Origin: Spirochaetales bacterium
GTDB taxonomy: Bacteria > Spirochaetota > Spirochaetia > JAFGXN01
Assembly: GCA_016936615.1 (NCBI GenBank)
Contig: JAFGXN010000103.1
Span: 1 to 41,342 of the forward strand
Length of the DNA: 41,342 nucleotides
Direction: 5' to 3'
Shown piece by piece: positions 14,775 through 23,284 of this stretch (position 1 is its first letter; every line of letters starts with the position of its first letter). The position numbers were made by a program, and so were the translations under genes. The notes under the pieces are model-generated. The model was not told the DNA's origin and made no database searches. It was given only the letters and a program-made list of their open reading frames with translations.

Positions 14775-16049
14775 TTACAAGACTTTAGAAGTTCCTTTAG
14801 CTCTAACCACAAGTGGTGTTACAGAGCCTTCTCCAAAGACCTTCTCCATAAGGTTCACATAATCGTCAACCCTTTGACTTGGTATGTAGACTTGAATTGT
14901 TCCAGCAAATCCACCGCCGTGAACTCGAGAAGCTCCATCGTAGCCGAGGAATTCTTGAGTAATTGCAAGGGCAGTAGTTATGCCTTGATGTGCAGTATCT
15001 TTACCTGTCATACAGTTTTGTAAATATTTCCAACTTGAATTTCCAGATTCTTTTACAAGTTCAAAATACCTTTTTATATCATTGTTTTCAAGTGCTTTAG
15101 CCTTATTTTTTGCTCTTTCGTTTTCATTTATAAAGTGGATTGTGCGCAAAAATGCTCTATCTCCACAGTTTTCTCGTATTTTTACACTATTTTCTAGTAT
15201 ATCTTGAAATTTAAGACCTCGCAGAACCTCTTGTCCTAGAAGTTTCGCTACAGATTTCATTTCCCCCGGTACCGCAGCATATTCATCAGTTAGGTCAGCA
15301 TGACTTCCGCCAGTGTTGACAACCATTAGGCAATATCCAGCCTTCCTGAATGAGAAATTAAGGCTGTTGATTATTGGCTGTGACGGATCGTTAAAATCGA
15401 TTGTTACAATTCCTCCATGTGCACAAGCAACCTGATCCATTAGTCCGCAAGGTTTGCCAAAGTAGACATTCTCAGCCCACTGACTCATCTTTGCTATTTC
15501 AACTGATGAGACCTTGCCGTTATTGTAAAAATGGTTAAAGATTGTGCCGATCAATACCTCTATCGCAGCCGAAGAGCTAAGTCCAGAACCTCCTGGAACC
15601 TTGCTTGTCGTGATAGCCTTCCAGCCTCCGATCTCTAATCCATGCTTCTTGAACGCAGCAGCAAGCCCTCGAACAAGAGAGTCTGTAGTCTCTTGCTCAC
15701 CTTTAACAACATCCAGATTGTCAAGATCCACAATTACTGAAGGGTATCCAGCAGATACTAGCTCAACCTTGTTGTCGTCGCTCTTTGTAGCAATTGCTAA
15801 GGTGTCAAGCTGGACACTTCCTGCAATTACACAGCCATGGTTGTGGTCGGTATGGTTGCCACCAAGCTCAGTTCTTCCTGGTGTTGAGAAAAAAGAGAAA
15901 TCTATATCTCCGAATTTTGAGCCAAAATCTTTTGCTAAGGCAGAAAATCTATCAACTTGTTGAGGTATCTCATTTTCTGGATAGTACTCGCTAAGAATCC
16001 CTTCTAACTGCTTATTCTCTAACATTGTATCAAATGTATCTTTTTTCAT
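14775..16049 (-). CDS. galK: Galactokinase
   Basis: 424 residues, a GHMP-family kinase. Motifs in order: GRTELGGNHTDHN (58-70), the galactokinase signature with galactose-binding His/Asp; VPGGSGLSSSAA, the ATP loop; CGLMDQVACAHGG with the catalytic Asp; and GGGFAGTIQVY near the C-terminus. It phosphorylates galactose at C1 for GalT. The start is taken at 16049 because AGGAG stands just upstream; an ATG 36 bp further up adds residues the family lacks. It follows galT by 39 bp. Confidence 0.95.
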   Translation of the reverse strand: MKKDTFDTMLENKQLEGILSEYYPENEIPQQVDRFSALAKDFGSKFGDIDFSFFSTPGRTELGGNHTDHNHGCVIAGSVQLDTLAIATKSDDNKVELVSAGYPSVIVDLDNLDVVKGEQETTDSLVRGLAAAFKKHGLEIGGWKAITTSKVPGGSGLSSSAAIEVLIGTIFNHFYNNGKVSSVEIAKMSQWAENVYFGKPCGLMDQVACAHGGIVTIDFNDPSQPIINSLNFSFRKAGYCLMVVNTGGSHADLTDEYAAVPGEMKSVAKLLGQEVLRGLKFQDILENSVKIRENCGDRAFLRTIHFINENERAKNKAKALENNDIKRYFELVKESGNSSWKYLQNCMTGKDTAHQGITTALAITQEFLGYDGASRVHGGGFAGTIQVYIPSQRVDDYVNLMEKVFGEGSVTPLVVRAKGTSKVL

Positions 16050-16088
16050 AAAAACTCCTATCTTGCAACTAGCATCTGCCAGCATCTC

Positions 16089-17132
16089 TTAATTATTTTT
16101 TGTATAATGTATATCTGGTAACTGCTTAAGAATATTTGCACTCTGTTCTGCAGTTATATCTCTTTGTGGGTTTGCCATCATCTCATAACCAACCATGAAC
16201 TTCTTGACAGTCGCAGATCTTAGCAGAGGTGGGTAGTAGTGAAAATGAAAATGCCACTCTTTGTCAGACTCTTCATTCACAGGCTTTTGGTGAATTCCCA
16301 TTGAGTATGGAAAAGATGTCTTGAACAGATTGTCAAATTTAATTCCATTTATAATCATAATTGAAGCTAGGTCTTCTTTTTCTTTCTCACTCATCTGATC
16401 AATTGTACTCATATGGCGTTTAGGCAATATCATTGTCTCGTAAGGCCAAACTGCCCAGAAAGGAACTAACATAACAAAAGAGTCGTTCTGAGCTACAATT
16501 CTCTCATTCAAGGCAATCTCTTTTTTTACATAATCACATAGCAGACAAGAGCATTTTTCATCCATATATTTCTTCTGCATTGCAGATTCTTTGGCTGGAA
16601 TATCTGGGATAGTCTGGTTAGCCCAGATTTGACCATGTGGATGTGGATTAGAACATCCCATCATTGCACCGCGATTCTCAAATATTTGAATATAGTTAAT
16701 CTCTTTGTTCTTTGAAATCTCGTTCCACTCATTTATCCAGAGATCTACAATCGTCTTGACCTCAGGTCGGGACATCTTTGCGATTGTCAGATCGTGGCGA
16801 GGAGAAAAGCATATTACCTTGCAGAAACCTTTTTCAGATTTTGCAACTAAAAGATCCTCATCATTGATATCGCCTTCCGGAATATCAGTCACAAGGGCAG
16901 AGAAGTCATTAACAAAAGAGAAGGTCTCTTTGTATTCAGGGTTATTCTCCCCTCCAGATCTTGAATTTCCTGGACAAAGATAACAGTTCGGATCGTATTC
17001 TGGCATATTATCCTTTGCAATTTCCTCGGTTTGACCTTGCCAAGGTCTTTTTGTTCTGTGTGGTGATACTAAAATCCACTCTCCAGTCAGAGGATTGTAT
17101 CGTTTGTGTGTATGTTCTGTAAATTCAAACAA
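16089..17132 (-). CDS. galT: Galactose-1-phosphate uridylyltransferase
   Basis: 347 residues from a TTG start at 17132. Motifs: RYNPLTGEW and HRTKRPWQGQ at the N-terminus, zinc Cys pair CYLCPGN, and NPHPHGQIW with the catalytic HPH. It exchanges UMP between UDP-glucose and galactose 1-phosphate. The TTG start gives the family N-terminus (FEFTEHTHKRYNP) and has GGAG seven bases upstream. An alternative GTG at 17174 has no ribosome site, and the intervening 42 bp hold a palindrome and the -10 box of a good promoter, so it is unlikely to be coding. First gene of galT-galK-pfp. Confidence 0.93.
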   Translation of the reverse strand: MFEFTEHTHKRYNPLTGEWILVSPHRTKRPWQGQTEEIAKDNMPEYDPNCYLCPGNSRSGGENNPEYKETFSFVNDFSALVTDIPEGDINDEDLLVAKSEKGFCKVICFSPRHDLTIAKMSRPEVKTIVDLWINEWNEISKNKEINYIQIFENRGAMMGCSNPHPHGQIWANQTIPDIPAKESAMQKKYMDEKCSCLLCDYVKKEIALNERIVAQNDSFVMLVPFWAVWPYETMILPKRHMSTIDQMSEKEKEDLASIMIINGIKFDNLFKTSFPYSMGIHQKPVNEESDKEWHFHFHYYPPLLRSATVKKFMVGYEMMANPQRDITAEQSANILKQLPDIHYTKNN

Positions 17133-17155
17133 TGTGGTACTCCATAATTCATTTT

Positions 17156-17174
17156 GTGATAGTAATTCTATCAC
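17156..17174. promoter_or_regulatory. Operator-like palindrome upstream of galT
   Basis: GTGATAG-TAATT-CTATCAC, a perfect 7-bp inverted repeat with a 5-bp centre. It overlaps the -10 box of the galT promoter, a position typical of a repressor site. The regulator is not in the window. Confidence 0.65.
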
Positions 17175-17193
17175 GCGTTTTTTCTGATTGCAA
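17165..17193 (-). promoter_or_regulatory. Promoter of galT-galK-pfp
   Basis: Minus-strand TTGCAA (17193-17188), a 17-bp spacer, and TAGAAT (17170-17165). The transcript would start near 17158, about 25 nt before the TTG start of galT. Confidence 0.6.
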
Positions 17194-17263
17194 CAGATTT
17201 TTTACTTTTTTCTAATCAAATTCATATTTTTCTATAATAGGAATTCATTTCTTCAATATATTA

Positions 17264-17292
17264 TTGACAATTTTAGGCTCAAAAGATAGATT
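17264..17292 (+). promoter_or_regulatory. Promoter of manA-yaiI
   Basis: TTGACA (17264-17269), a 17-bp spacer, and TAGATT (17287-17292). The ATG of manA begins 6 nt after the -10 box, so the transcript should start at or almost at the start codon. No Shine-Dalgarno is present, as expected for a leaderless mRNA. Confidence 0.65.
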
Positions 17293-17298
17293 ATTAAC

Positions 17299-18480
17299 AT
17301 GAAGATATATAGATTAATAAACGAGTCTCAAAATTATGCTTGGGGTGATACAAAATTTATACCTAATCTTTTAGGTGAAAAAAATAAGAAAAATTTACCA
17401 TATGCAGAGTTATGGATGGGTGCTCACTCTAAATTACCTTCAAAGGTTGTTGAAGGCGAGGAGGCTATGCCACTTGATCAGTTGATAGAGGCAGATCCAG
17501 AGATTTTTCTTGGTGATGAGGTTGCAAAGAAGTTTCACAATTCTCTTCCTTTCTTATTTAAGGTCCTTTCTGCTGCATCTCCACTCTCGATTCAGGCTCA
17601 TCCGAACAAGAAGATGGCTGAGGAGGGCTTTGCTAGAGAGAATAGTCTTGGAATACCTTTAGATGCACCTTTTCGCAATTACAAAGATGATAATCACAAA
17701 CCAGAGATAATTTGTGCCTTGACTGATTTTACAGCAATGAAAGGTTTTCGTGTAATTGATGCAATAATTGAGAATTTTAATTCTACAAATATCGATGAGT
17801 TAATTACGATTGCAAAAACTCTTGATTCGAACAATCCTGAGGAATCGTTACGACTGTTTTTTAAATCACTTTTTGAGATTGATAATGATATAATAGAAAA
17901 AATATGTTTTGAGCTTAAGAGGAATTCTTCTAAGAGTCTTGAGTTTAAGTGGGTAAAAAAATTATTAGAATTTTATCCTAATGATATTGGAGTCCTAGCA
18001 CCTTTGTATCTCAATCTTGTTGAGCTAAAGCCAAATGAGGCTCTCTATCTTGGAGCTGGTGAGTTACATGCCTATCTCGAAGGTTCTGGTATGGAGCTTA
18101 TGGCTAATTCCGACAATGTCTTGCGGGGTGGATTGACACCGAAGCATATAGATCTGGTTCAGTTAAATGCTGTCTTGGAATTTTGCTCTTCGGAGGTTAA
18201 TATTATTCGCCCAGAGCAGGTTGGAGTAGAGTCAATCTTTACAACACCGTCGGATGAGTTTTTGTTAACAATGATTGATGTCGATGGGGTTGTTGAATTG
18301 CCAGCACAAAATTCCATTTCAATTATGATTTGTGTTGATGGAGAGATCGAAGCAAAAGACTTTAGAGAGATTATCTTCTCTGTTGAGCGTGGTAACTCAT
18401 TTCTAGTTACTCCTGGCGAAGAACCTATTGTTTTTTCTGGAAAAGGAAGAATCTATAGGGCTAGTGTCCCTTTGGTTTAG
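17299..18480 (+). CDS. manA: Mannose-6-phosphate isomerase, class I
   Basis: 393 residues, a cupin-type type I phosphomannose isomerase. Visible: N-terminal YAWGDTKFIPNLLG, then the zinc-site segment SIQAHPNKKMAEEGF, HKPEIICAL, and the C-terminal active-site motif YLGAGELHAYLEG followed by MELMANSDNVLRGGLTPKH. It interconverts mannose 6-phosphate and fructose 6-phosphate, feeding the PPi-PFK reaction encoded on the other strand. It is divergent from galT. The yaiI gene follows after 3 bp. Confidence 0.95.
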   Translation: MKIYRLINESQNYAWGDTKFIPNLLGEKNKKNLPYAELWMGAHSKLPSKVVEGEEAMPLDQLIEADPEIFLGDEVAKKFHNSLPFLFKVLSAASPLSIQAHPNKKMAEEGFARENSLGIPLDAPFRNYKDDNHKPEIICALTDFTAMKGFRVIDAIIENFNSTNIDELITIAKTLDSNNPEESLRLFFKSLFEIDNDIIEKICFELKRNSSKSLEFKWVKKLLEFYPNDIGVLAPLYLNLVELKPNEALYLGAGELHAYLEGSGMELMANSDNVLRGGLTPKHIDLVQLNAVLEFCSSEVNIIRPEQVGVESIFTTPSDEFLLTMIDVDGVVELPAQNSISIMICVDGEIEAKDFREIIFSVERGNSFLVTPGEEPIVFSGKGRIYRASVPLV

Positions 18481-18483
18481 CTT

Positions 18484-18942
18484 ATGAAAATTTTTCTTGA
18501 CGCAGACTCTTGTCCTTTGAGGGTTAGAAGTATTATATTAAAGGCATCTCAAAGATTGAAAATACCAACTTATTTTGTAGCTAATGTTCCAATTTCAGTT
18601 GAGGGTTCTGAGTATGCGGAGTTTGTTCTAGTCGAGCAAGGTCCAGACATCGCTGATGACTATATTTATGATCATGCTGAGGTTGGAGATCTTGTTATAA
18701 CTAGAGATATTCCACTTGCTGCAAAATTAGTTGAAAAAAAGCTTGCGGTAATCAATGATAGGGGTGTAGAATATACACAAGACAATGTACAATCTCGATT
18801 ATCTATACGAGATTTCATGTATGATATGCGTGAGGCTGGCTTTGTTGTAGAAAAGACCTCGAATTTTTCTGAAAAGGATTTGAGGTTGTTTGCTTCAACA
18901 TTTGATAAATTAATTACAAAAATGTCAAAATTCACTAAATGA
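18484..18942 (+). CDS. YaiI/YqxD (DUF188) family protein
   Basis: 152 residues, the normal length for this family, which has a PIN/NYN-like nuclease fold of unknown role. Characteristic pieces: FLDADSCPLRVR at the start, then GDLVITRDIPLAAKLVEK and INDRGVEYTQDNVQSRLS. The conserved Asp residues in DADSCP and TRDIPLA are present. It starts 3 bp after manA without a clear ribosome site, so translation is probably coupled. Confidence 0.9.
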   Translation: MKIFLDADSCPLRVRSIILKASQRLKIPTYFVANVPISVEGSEYAEFVLVEQGPDIADDYIYDHAEVGDLVITRDIPLAAKLVEKKLAVINDRGVEYTQDNVQSRLSIRDFMYDMREAGFVVEKTSNFSEKDLRLFASTFDKLITKMSKFTK

Positions 18943-19006
18943 TAAATTTCAACATTAAAATTACAAAAAAAGATTAAAATTAGATTAAAATAAAACTTTA
19001 CAGGGT

Positions 19007-19027
19007 GTGCAATATTGCACTTTTTTT
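19007..19027 (+). terminator. Terminator of manA-yaiI
   Basis: GTGCAATATTGCAC, a perfect palindrome, followed directly by seven T (19021-19027). Its right half also provides the -35 of the next promoter. Confidence 0.8.
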
Positions 19028-19042
19028 AAAGTATGTTATATT
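19015..19042 (+). promoter_or_regulatory. Promoter of the three-lipoprotein operon
   Basis: TTGCAC (19015-19020), a 16-bp spacer, TATATT (19037-19042). The start would be near 19049, 15 nt before the ATG. The -35 box lies in the 3' arm of the upstream terminator. Confidence 0.5.
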
Positions 19043-19063
19043 TTTTACAGAGAGGTATGTTTG

Positions 19064-19420
19064 ATGAAAAAATCTTTTTTTAAGACATTTTTGTTGATTT
19101 CTTTATTGCTATTTTTGTCTGGATGTCCAATTAAGTCCGCAGAGGAAATTACTGGGACTTGGAAACATCAGTCTGTTGTTAATTCTCATTATTATTTAAT
19201 TGTAAATGAAGATAGCAGTTTTGAAATCATTAAATTTGTTAACGGAGTTAGCGATACTCCAGTGAAGGGGAGCCTTGAGACATCAGAAGCAGGTAGTTTA
19301 TCTTTTAAAGTAGAAGAAGATGCTAAAGTGTTTGAGGCTGATATGTATACATCTTTTTTGAGATTAAAATTAGATGGGGTTCCAATGTTGTTTACTAAGT
19401 ATGAAGGAGCGATAGAGTAA
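19064..19420 (+). CDS. Small lipoprotein, lipocalin-like N-terminal motif
   Basis: 118 residues. The signal MKKSFFKTFLLISLLLFLSGC ends in a clear lipobox. The mature part starts with EEITGTWKHQS, the G-x-W pattern seen at the start of lipocalin-like domains, and continues as alternating beta strands (HYYLIVNEDSSFEII, SLSFKVEEDAKVFEADMY). The start at 19064 is preceded by AGAGAGG. The stop overlaps the next ATG by one base (TAATG). Function unknown. Confidence 0.78.
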   Translation: MKKSFFKTFLLISLLLFLSGCPIKSAEEITGTWKHQSVVNSHYYLIVNEDSSFEIIKFVNGVSDTPVKGSLETSEAGSLSFKVEEDAKVFEADMYTSFLRLKLDGVPMLFTKYEGAIE

Positions 19421-20511
19421 TGAAAAAGTTAATATTGTTATTTTTACCATTATTGTTATTGTTTTCGTGTGAGCCTAAGATTGAGGGTGGTGATGTGGAT
19501 CAACCATATACTCCTTCGACAATTTCGCCAGATTTGAAGGCGCCAGAGGGTATCCAAGTTGTGGAAGATCTTGGCTTGAACAAGATTGTTTGGACACGAA
19601 ATTATGATGCTGATGCTTATTATGTTATTGCTTCGGATTCAAAGGATGGAACATATACAAAGGTTTCAGAGAATATTCAAGCTGTTGAGTGGGTCGATAG
19701 ATCTGATCGAGGCGGATATAATTTTTATAAGGTAATTTCTGTTAAATTGCTTCGAAATGGTGCTATCTTTCTAGAGAGTACACCTTCAGCTGCGGTAAAT
19801 TCAGCTGATCTTTCAGTTGTTGATCAATTAGCAAAGCCTGAAAATTTTGGTGCTAAATATTATTTGTCAAGTGAAAAATACCTTAGAGGTGTTAGATTAT
19901 ATTGGGATGCTGTTGCTGGTGCTGATTATTATAGAATACAGCGAGCTCCTGTAGAGAATGGACTTATTCCTCCTGGTGAAGGTTATGAATTTATCAATAA
20001 CAGTGATGATTCTCCTCTATTGATAAGTGGTGAAGAGTTTGTAGATGTCTTTGCAAAGAAAGGCCAGTATAGATATAGAGTTGCTGCATATAAATTCGGA
20101 GTTGGTACTCAGCCTGAAGTGTCAAGTGAGTTTACTGATTTGTTAAGACCAAATGTTGCAGGTTCTCAGTTTAATTATTGTATAGTTAGTATGTATGGTG
20201 ATGTTGAGAATGCAACAGCTACGCCTGCTGCAGATAATAGTAGTGTAACAGTTACTTGGGATAGAAACTCACAGGTTCATACATATAGGGTTTACAAATC
20301 TGTTGATGGTAAAATTTTTGAACTTAAAGAGACTATCGGTAATAATATGGGATTACCCGAAACATTAGAGTGGGTTGATAGTTCTCTAGGTAGTGAGAGC
20401 CCAATTTTTTATAAAATTGAGGCTGGTTATTATGATTATTTCCTATGTAGTGATTTGTTCTTTGTTGAGATGAACAATTCTCTTCTAGTTGAGATTGGAG
20501 GCGGGGAATGA
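19420..20511 (+). CDS. Lipoprotein with fibronectin type III-like domains
   Basis: 363 residues. Lipobox LLLLFSC with Cys at 17, then three domains of about 95 residues that look like FN3: APEGIQVVEDLGLNKIVW (about 43-130), YLRGVRLYWDAVAGADYYRI (about 135-240) and VTVTWDRNSQVHTYRVYKS (about 255-355). The W-D-x-x-x-G/x-x-Y-x-V pattern is typical. It is likely anchored in the outer or inner membrane and exposed for binding. It overlaps the upstream stop by 1 nt and the next start by 4 nt. Confidence 0.82.
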   Translation: MKKLILLFLPLLLLFSCEPKIEGGDVDQPYTPSTISPDLKAPEGIQVVEDLGLNKIVWTRNYDADAYYVIASDSKDGTYTKVSENIQAVEWVDRSDRGGYNFYKVISVKLLRNGAIFLESTPSAAVNSADLSVVDQLAKPENFGAKYYLSSEKYLRGVRLYWDAVAGADYYRIQRAPVENGLIPPGEGYEFINNSDDSPLLISGEEFVDVFAKKGQYRYRVAAYKFGVGTQPEVSSEFTDLLRPNVAGSQFNYCIVSMYGDVENATATPAADNSSVTVTWDRNSQVHTYRVYKSVDGKIFELKETIGNNMGLPETLEWVDSSLGSESPIFYKIEAGYYDYFLCSDLFFVEMNNSLLVEIGGGE

Positions 20512-22943
20512 AAAAAGTCTTTTTAATTTTAAGTGTTGGTTTGGCACTTTTTTCCTGTAAATTAGATAATAGCGATTTGTTTGGAGATTTCTTCAAGGTT
20601 ACACCAGTTGCTACTGAGGGTGTTTCTGGAGATATTGGAACAGTCGATAAGAGTGTTGGAACTTCTGAGCCAACTGTATCTCGTGCAAAATTTGCTGATA
20701 AAGTCGAGCTTAGATGGGCTGCTATTGAGGGTGTCGATGGATATGTTGTATATTCAAAGAAGGCAAAGGCTGTAACAGATAGTTTTGGCAGGATTGTTGG
20801 ATTTGAGTATGATCAAGATGCAAAGTTTAATGAGCTTGCAAAGCTAAAAGGAAATGCAACATCATACGAAGATGCTACGGTTGAGTTTGATTCTGCATAT
20901 TACTATTGTATTAAGGCATTCAAGAAGGTTGGCGAGGATACATTAGAGGGTCTACCAAGTTATGCGTATATTGGATGGACACTTTCAGCACCTAGTTCAG
21001 TTGCTGCTACTGAGAAAGAATCACGTGACTTTATCGGAGTCTCATGGTCGAATGTGCCTTTTGCATCAAAATATATTGTTGAGAGAAGTATCTCTGAAGA
21101 AGACAATTTTCAATTAGTCGGTGAGACTCTTTTACCATATTACAAAGATGCTGGAAAGTTAGCAAATGGACCTTCAGCTGATTATTATTATGTGTATAGA
21201 ATTGCGGCTGTAACCAAATATGGTTCAACAGGATATAGCCCAATCTCATCTGCGGGTGCTCTAGTACCTCCAGGCGCAGTAGATCCTCCTGCAATCGTAT
21301 ATGGCTCAAGAGCTGAATCAATAGATACAGTCTTTGCTAGATGGGATGCTGTCGAAGGTGCTACAGGATATATTGTTAGAAGAACAGATCTCGATGGCTC
21401 TAATGTTATTGAAACACCAGATGTTGCAACAAATGAGTATGCGGATAACACTGTCGAACCAGGTAAGAGTTACCTATTTTACGTAGCTTGTAAGAATACT
21501 GCAGGACAGGTTGGTGGTTTCTCTAAGGATATTGAGGTCGATGGATATCCTACACCAGATGCTGATAATTGTCAGTATGTTAATCAAGGGTATACTATGA
21601 TGAAGCCAGCATATTTTGGTGCTGCTGTTAAAACTGATACATCTGTGATTATGAGTTGGGATGTAGTTACTGGTGCTGATTCATATAATGTATATATGCA
21701 AACTGAGGGGGCAGAACCTATTATTATTTTAGAAGGGTTTTTAGAAAATATCTTTGAATATACTGAATATGATTCGTCTGTTAATCCTAAATTTGCAGTT
21801 TCAGCAAGACGAACTATTGCTTCAGGATTTTCAGAGTCTGAATTGACTGATTTTATAACCCCTTTACCTTCTGTGTTGCCAGTTAATTTTGTTGCTAATT
21901 CTGGAAAATATGAAGGTGCAAATACACCTTCAATGCGTGGTATTATTGATTTTTCACATGAAAATGAATTCTATATTGTTAAGGGATTTGAGTCAAAATA
22001 TAAGTTGTATAGAAAGGAGCCTTTTTACAGCGATTTTACTGAGGTTTCTGGATTTTCAGGAAATTTAAATTTTGTAGATACTGGATTAAGTTCATACTCT
22101 TATGCTCAATTTAGTTCTCTATTACCGACTGTTCTTCCTCAAGGAGGGGAATCAAGTCAAGATGCCTTAAAGCGTTGTTTATCAACTCAGTATAGATTGG
22201 CATATGAAGAAGATGGAGTTATTATTAAAACTGTTGAGACGTCTGGATGGAAGATGTTGAACCATAAAGAGGCCTTCTTTTTGTTTAAAGTCGTAGATCA
22301 TACAGCTAGTAATAAAATTACTTATCAGATAACTAGTGAATATGCTGCAAATGGTGGTAGTTTTGCTGGAAATATTTATCCTAATAAGGATGAGACTGAT
22401 CAGGGTTTTTTATCAGGAAATGTGAGATTTAATCCTTATGCTTTTCCTAGTTTAAGTCATCAGGGTATTAAAATTAGATTTATCTTTACAAATTATAGTG
22501 ATTATCACGGACTAGTTTTAAATGGCGAGACTTATGTTGTTAAAGGTAGCGGTGGAGATGGTGATGTTAATGCATTCTTGAATCCTGACGCTTCTCAGAG
22601 TAGTCTGGTTAGCAGTGATTTAAATGAAACTTCAACTTTGACATTCTTTGAAGGTCTTAGCGTTAAGGTTAATTCTAAGATACGAATTAGAAAGAGTGAT
22701 TCTCTTCCCTTATCTGGAACAGTCTATTTCGATTTGTTTCAAGGTTCTACTAAGTTAACTCATCATGAGTTTCCTTTTACTATCTTTGATGAGATTGTAA
22801 GAACTGGAAATTGTCCTGGAGGAAGGAATTATACTCGTGGCAGTGAAACTTCTTCTGGATGGTCCTCTATAAAAGATCCAGTTGACGCTCCTATGACGGC
22901 AAGGATTCCAGGCAAAACTCCTAATCTTCAACCATTGGAATAA
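20508..22943 (+). CDS. Large lipoprotein with FN3-like domains and an unknown C-terminal region
   Basis: 811 residues. Lipobox VGLALFSC with Cys at 17. Four FN3-like domains cover about 50-450, each with the ELRWAAIEGVDGYVVYSK-type core (also SWSNVPFASKYIV, ARWDAVEGATGYIV, SWDVVTGADSYNVY). Residues from about 450 to 811 form a beta-rich region with no recognised family, ending in a Gly/Ser/Pro-rich tail. The start overlaps the previous gene (ATGA). It is the last gene of the operon and is followed by a strong terminator. Confidence 0.85.
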   Translation: MKKVFLILSVGLALFSCKLDNSDLFGDFFKVTPVATEGVSGDIGTVDKSVGTSEPTVSRAKFADKVELRWAAIEGVDGYVVYSKKAKAVTDSFGRIVGFEYDQDAKFNELAKLKGNATSYEDATVEFDSAYYYCIKAFKKVGEDTLEGLPSYAYIGWTLSAPSSVAATEKESRDFIGVSWSNVPFASKYIVERSISEEDNFQLVGETLLPYYKDAGKLANGPSADYYYVYRIAAVTKYGSTGYSPISSAGALVPPGAVDPPAIVYGSRAESIDTVFARWDAVEGATGYIVRRTDLDGSNVIETPDVATNEYADNTVEPGKSYLFYVACKNTAGQVGGFSKDIEVDGYPTPDADNCQYVNQGYTMMKPAYFGAAVKTDTSVIMSWDVVTGADSYNVYMQTEGAEPIIILEGFLENIFEYTEYDSSVNPKFAVSARRTIASGFSESELTDFITPLPSVLPVNFVANSGKYEGANTPSMRGIIDFSHENEFYIVKGFESKYKLYRKEPFYSDFTEVSGFSGNLNFVDTGLSSYSYAQFSSLLPTVLPQGGESSQDALKRCLSTQYRLAYEEDGVIIKTVETSGWKMLNHKEAFFLFKVVDHTASNKITYQITSEYAANGGSFAGNIYPNKDETDQGFLSGNVRFNPYAFPSLSHQGIKIRFIFTNYSDYHGLVLNGETYVVKGSGGDGDVNAFLNPDASQSSLVSSDLNETSTLTFFEGLSVKVNSKIRIRKSDSLPLSGTVYFDLFQGSTKLTHHEFPFTIFDEIVRTGNCPGGRNYTRGSETSSGWSSIKDPVDAPMTARIPGKTPNLQPLE

Positions 22944-22962
22944 TTTTTTATTTTAATATACA

Positions 22963-22995
22963 AAGATGCTCGATGTATGTCGGGCATCTTTTTTT
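22963..22995 (+). terminator. Terminator of the three-lipoprotein operon
   Basis: AAGATGCTCGA (22963-22973), loop TGTATG, TCGGGCATCTT (22980-22990), an 11-bp stem with one G-U pair, running into seven T. Confidence 0.93.
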
Positions 22996-23017
22996 GTGTC
23001 TTTAAAATTATCGTAGC

Positions 23018-23215
23018 GGATAATCTCCCGAGTCAGGGGCTGAAATGGTGCGAAGCGTCCGAAGGACTGGAGCGGTTTAGATTATCCTCCTGGCAGTGCA
23101 TAACAATGTTCAATCTATTTTGTTTGTTTTTTTCGTTTGTTCTATTTCTCGCACTGCCCACGTCGGACGGATGAAGTAAACTTCATCCCGCAAGACCCGG
23201 CCTGCTGAAAGCAGG
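23018..23215. repeat. Compound hairpin-rich intergenic element, copy B
   Basis: Non-coding. In order: GGATAATC (23018-23025) pairing with GATTATCC (23080-23087); inside it the small hairpins GC-GAA-GC (23050-23056) and GTCC-GAA-GGAC (23057-23067); then GGCAGTGC (23092-23099) pairing with GCACTGCC (23151-23158) across a T-rich loop; TGCCCACGTCGG (23155-23166); hairpin GATGAAGTAAACTTCATC (23170-23187); and CCTGCT-GAA-AGCAGG (23201-23215). The 18-nt hairpin and its neighbours resemble copy A at 2344-2407. It may be a dispersed REP-like element or a structured RNA. Confidence 0.6.
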
Positions 23216-23251
23216 GATGCCCAAATTTCTTCCTAGAAAACCAAAAAAGCC

Positions 23252-23280
23252 TTGAAATATTATACTTAAAGTTATAAAAT
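23252..23280 (+). promoter_or_regulatory. Promoter of glyA
   Basis: TTGAAA (23252-23257), a 17-bp spacer, TAAAAT (23275-23280). Transcription would begin near 23287, directly at the 5' edge of the ZTP riboswitch. Confidence 0.6.
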
Positions 23281-23284
23281 ATTC

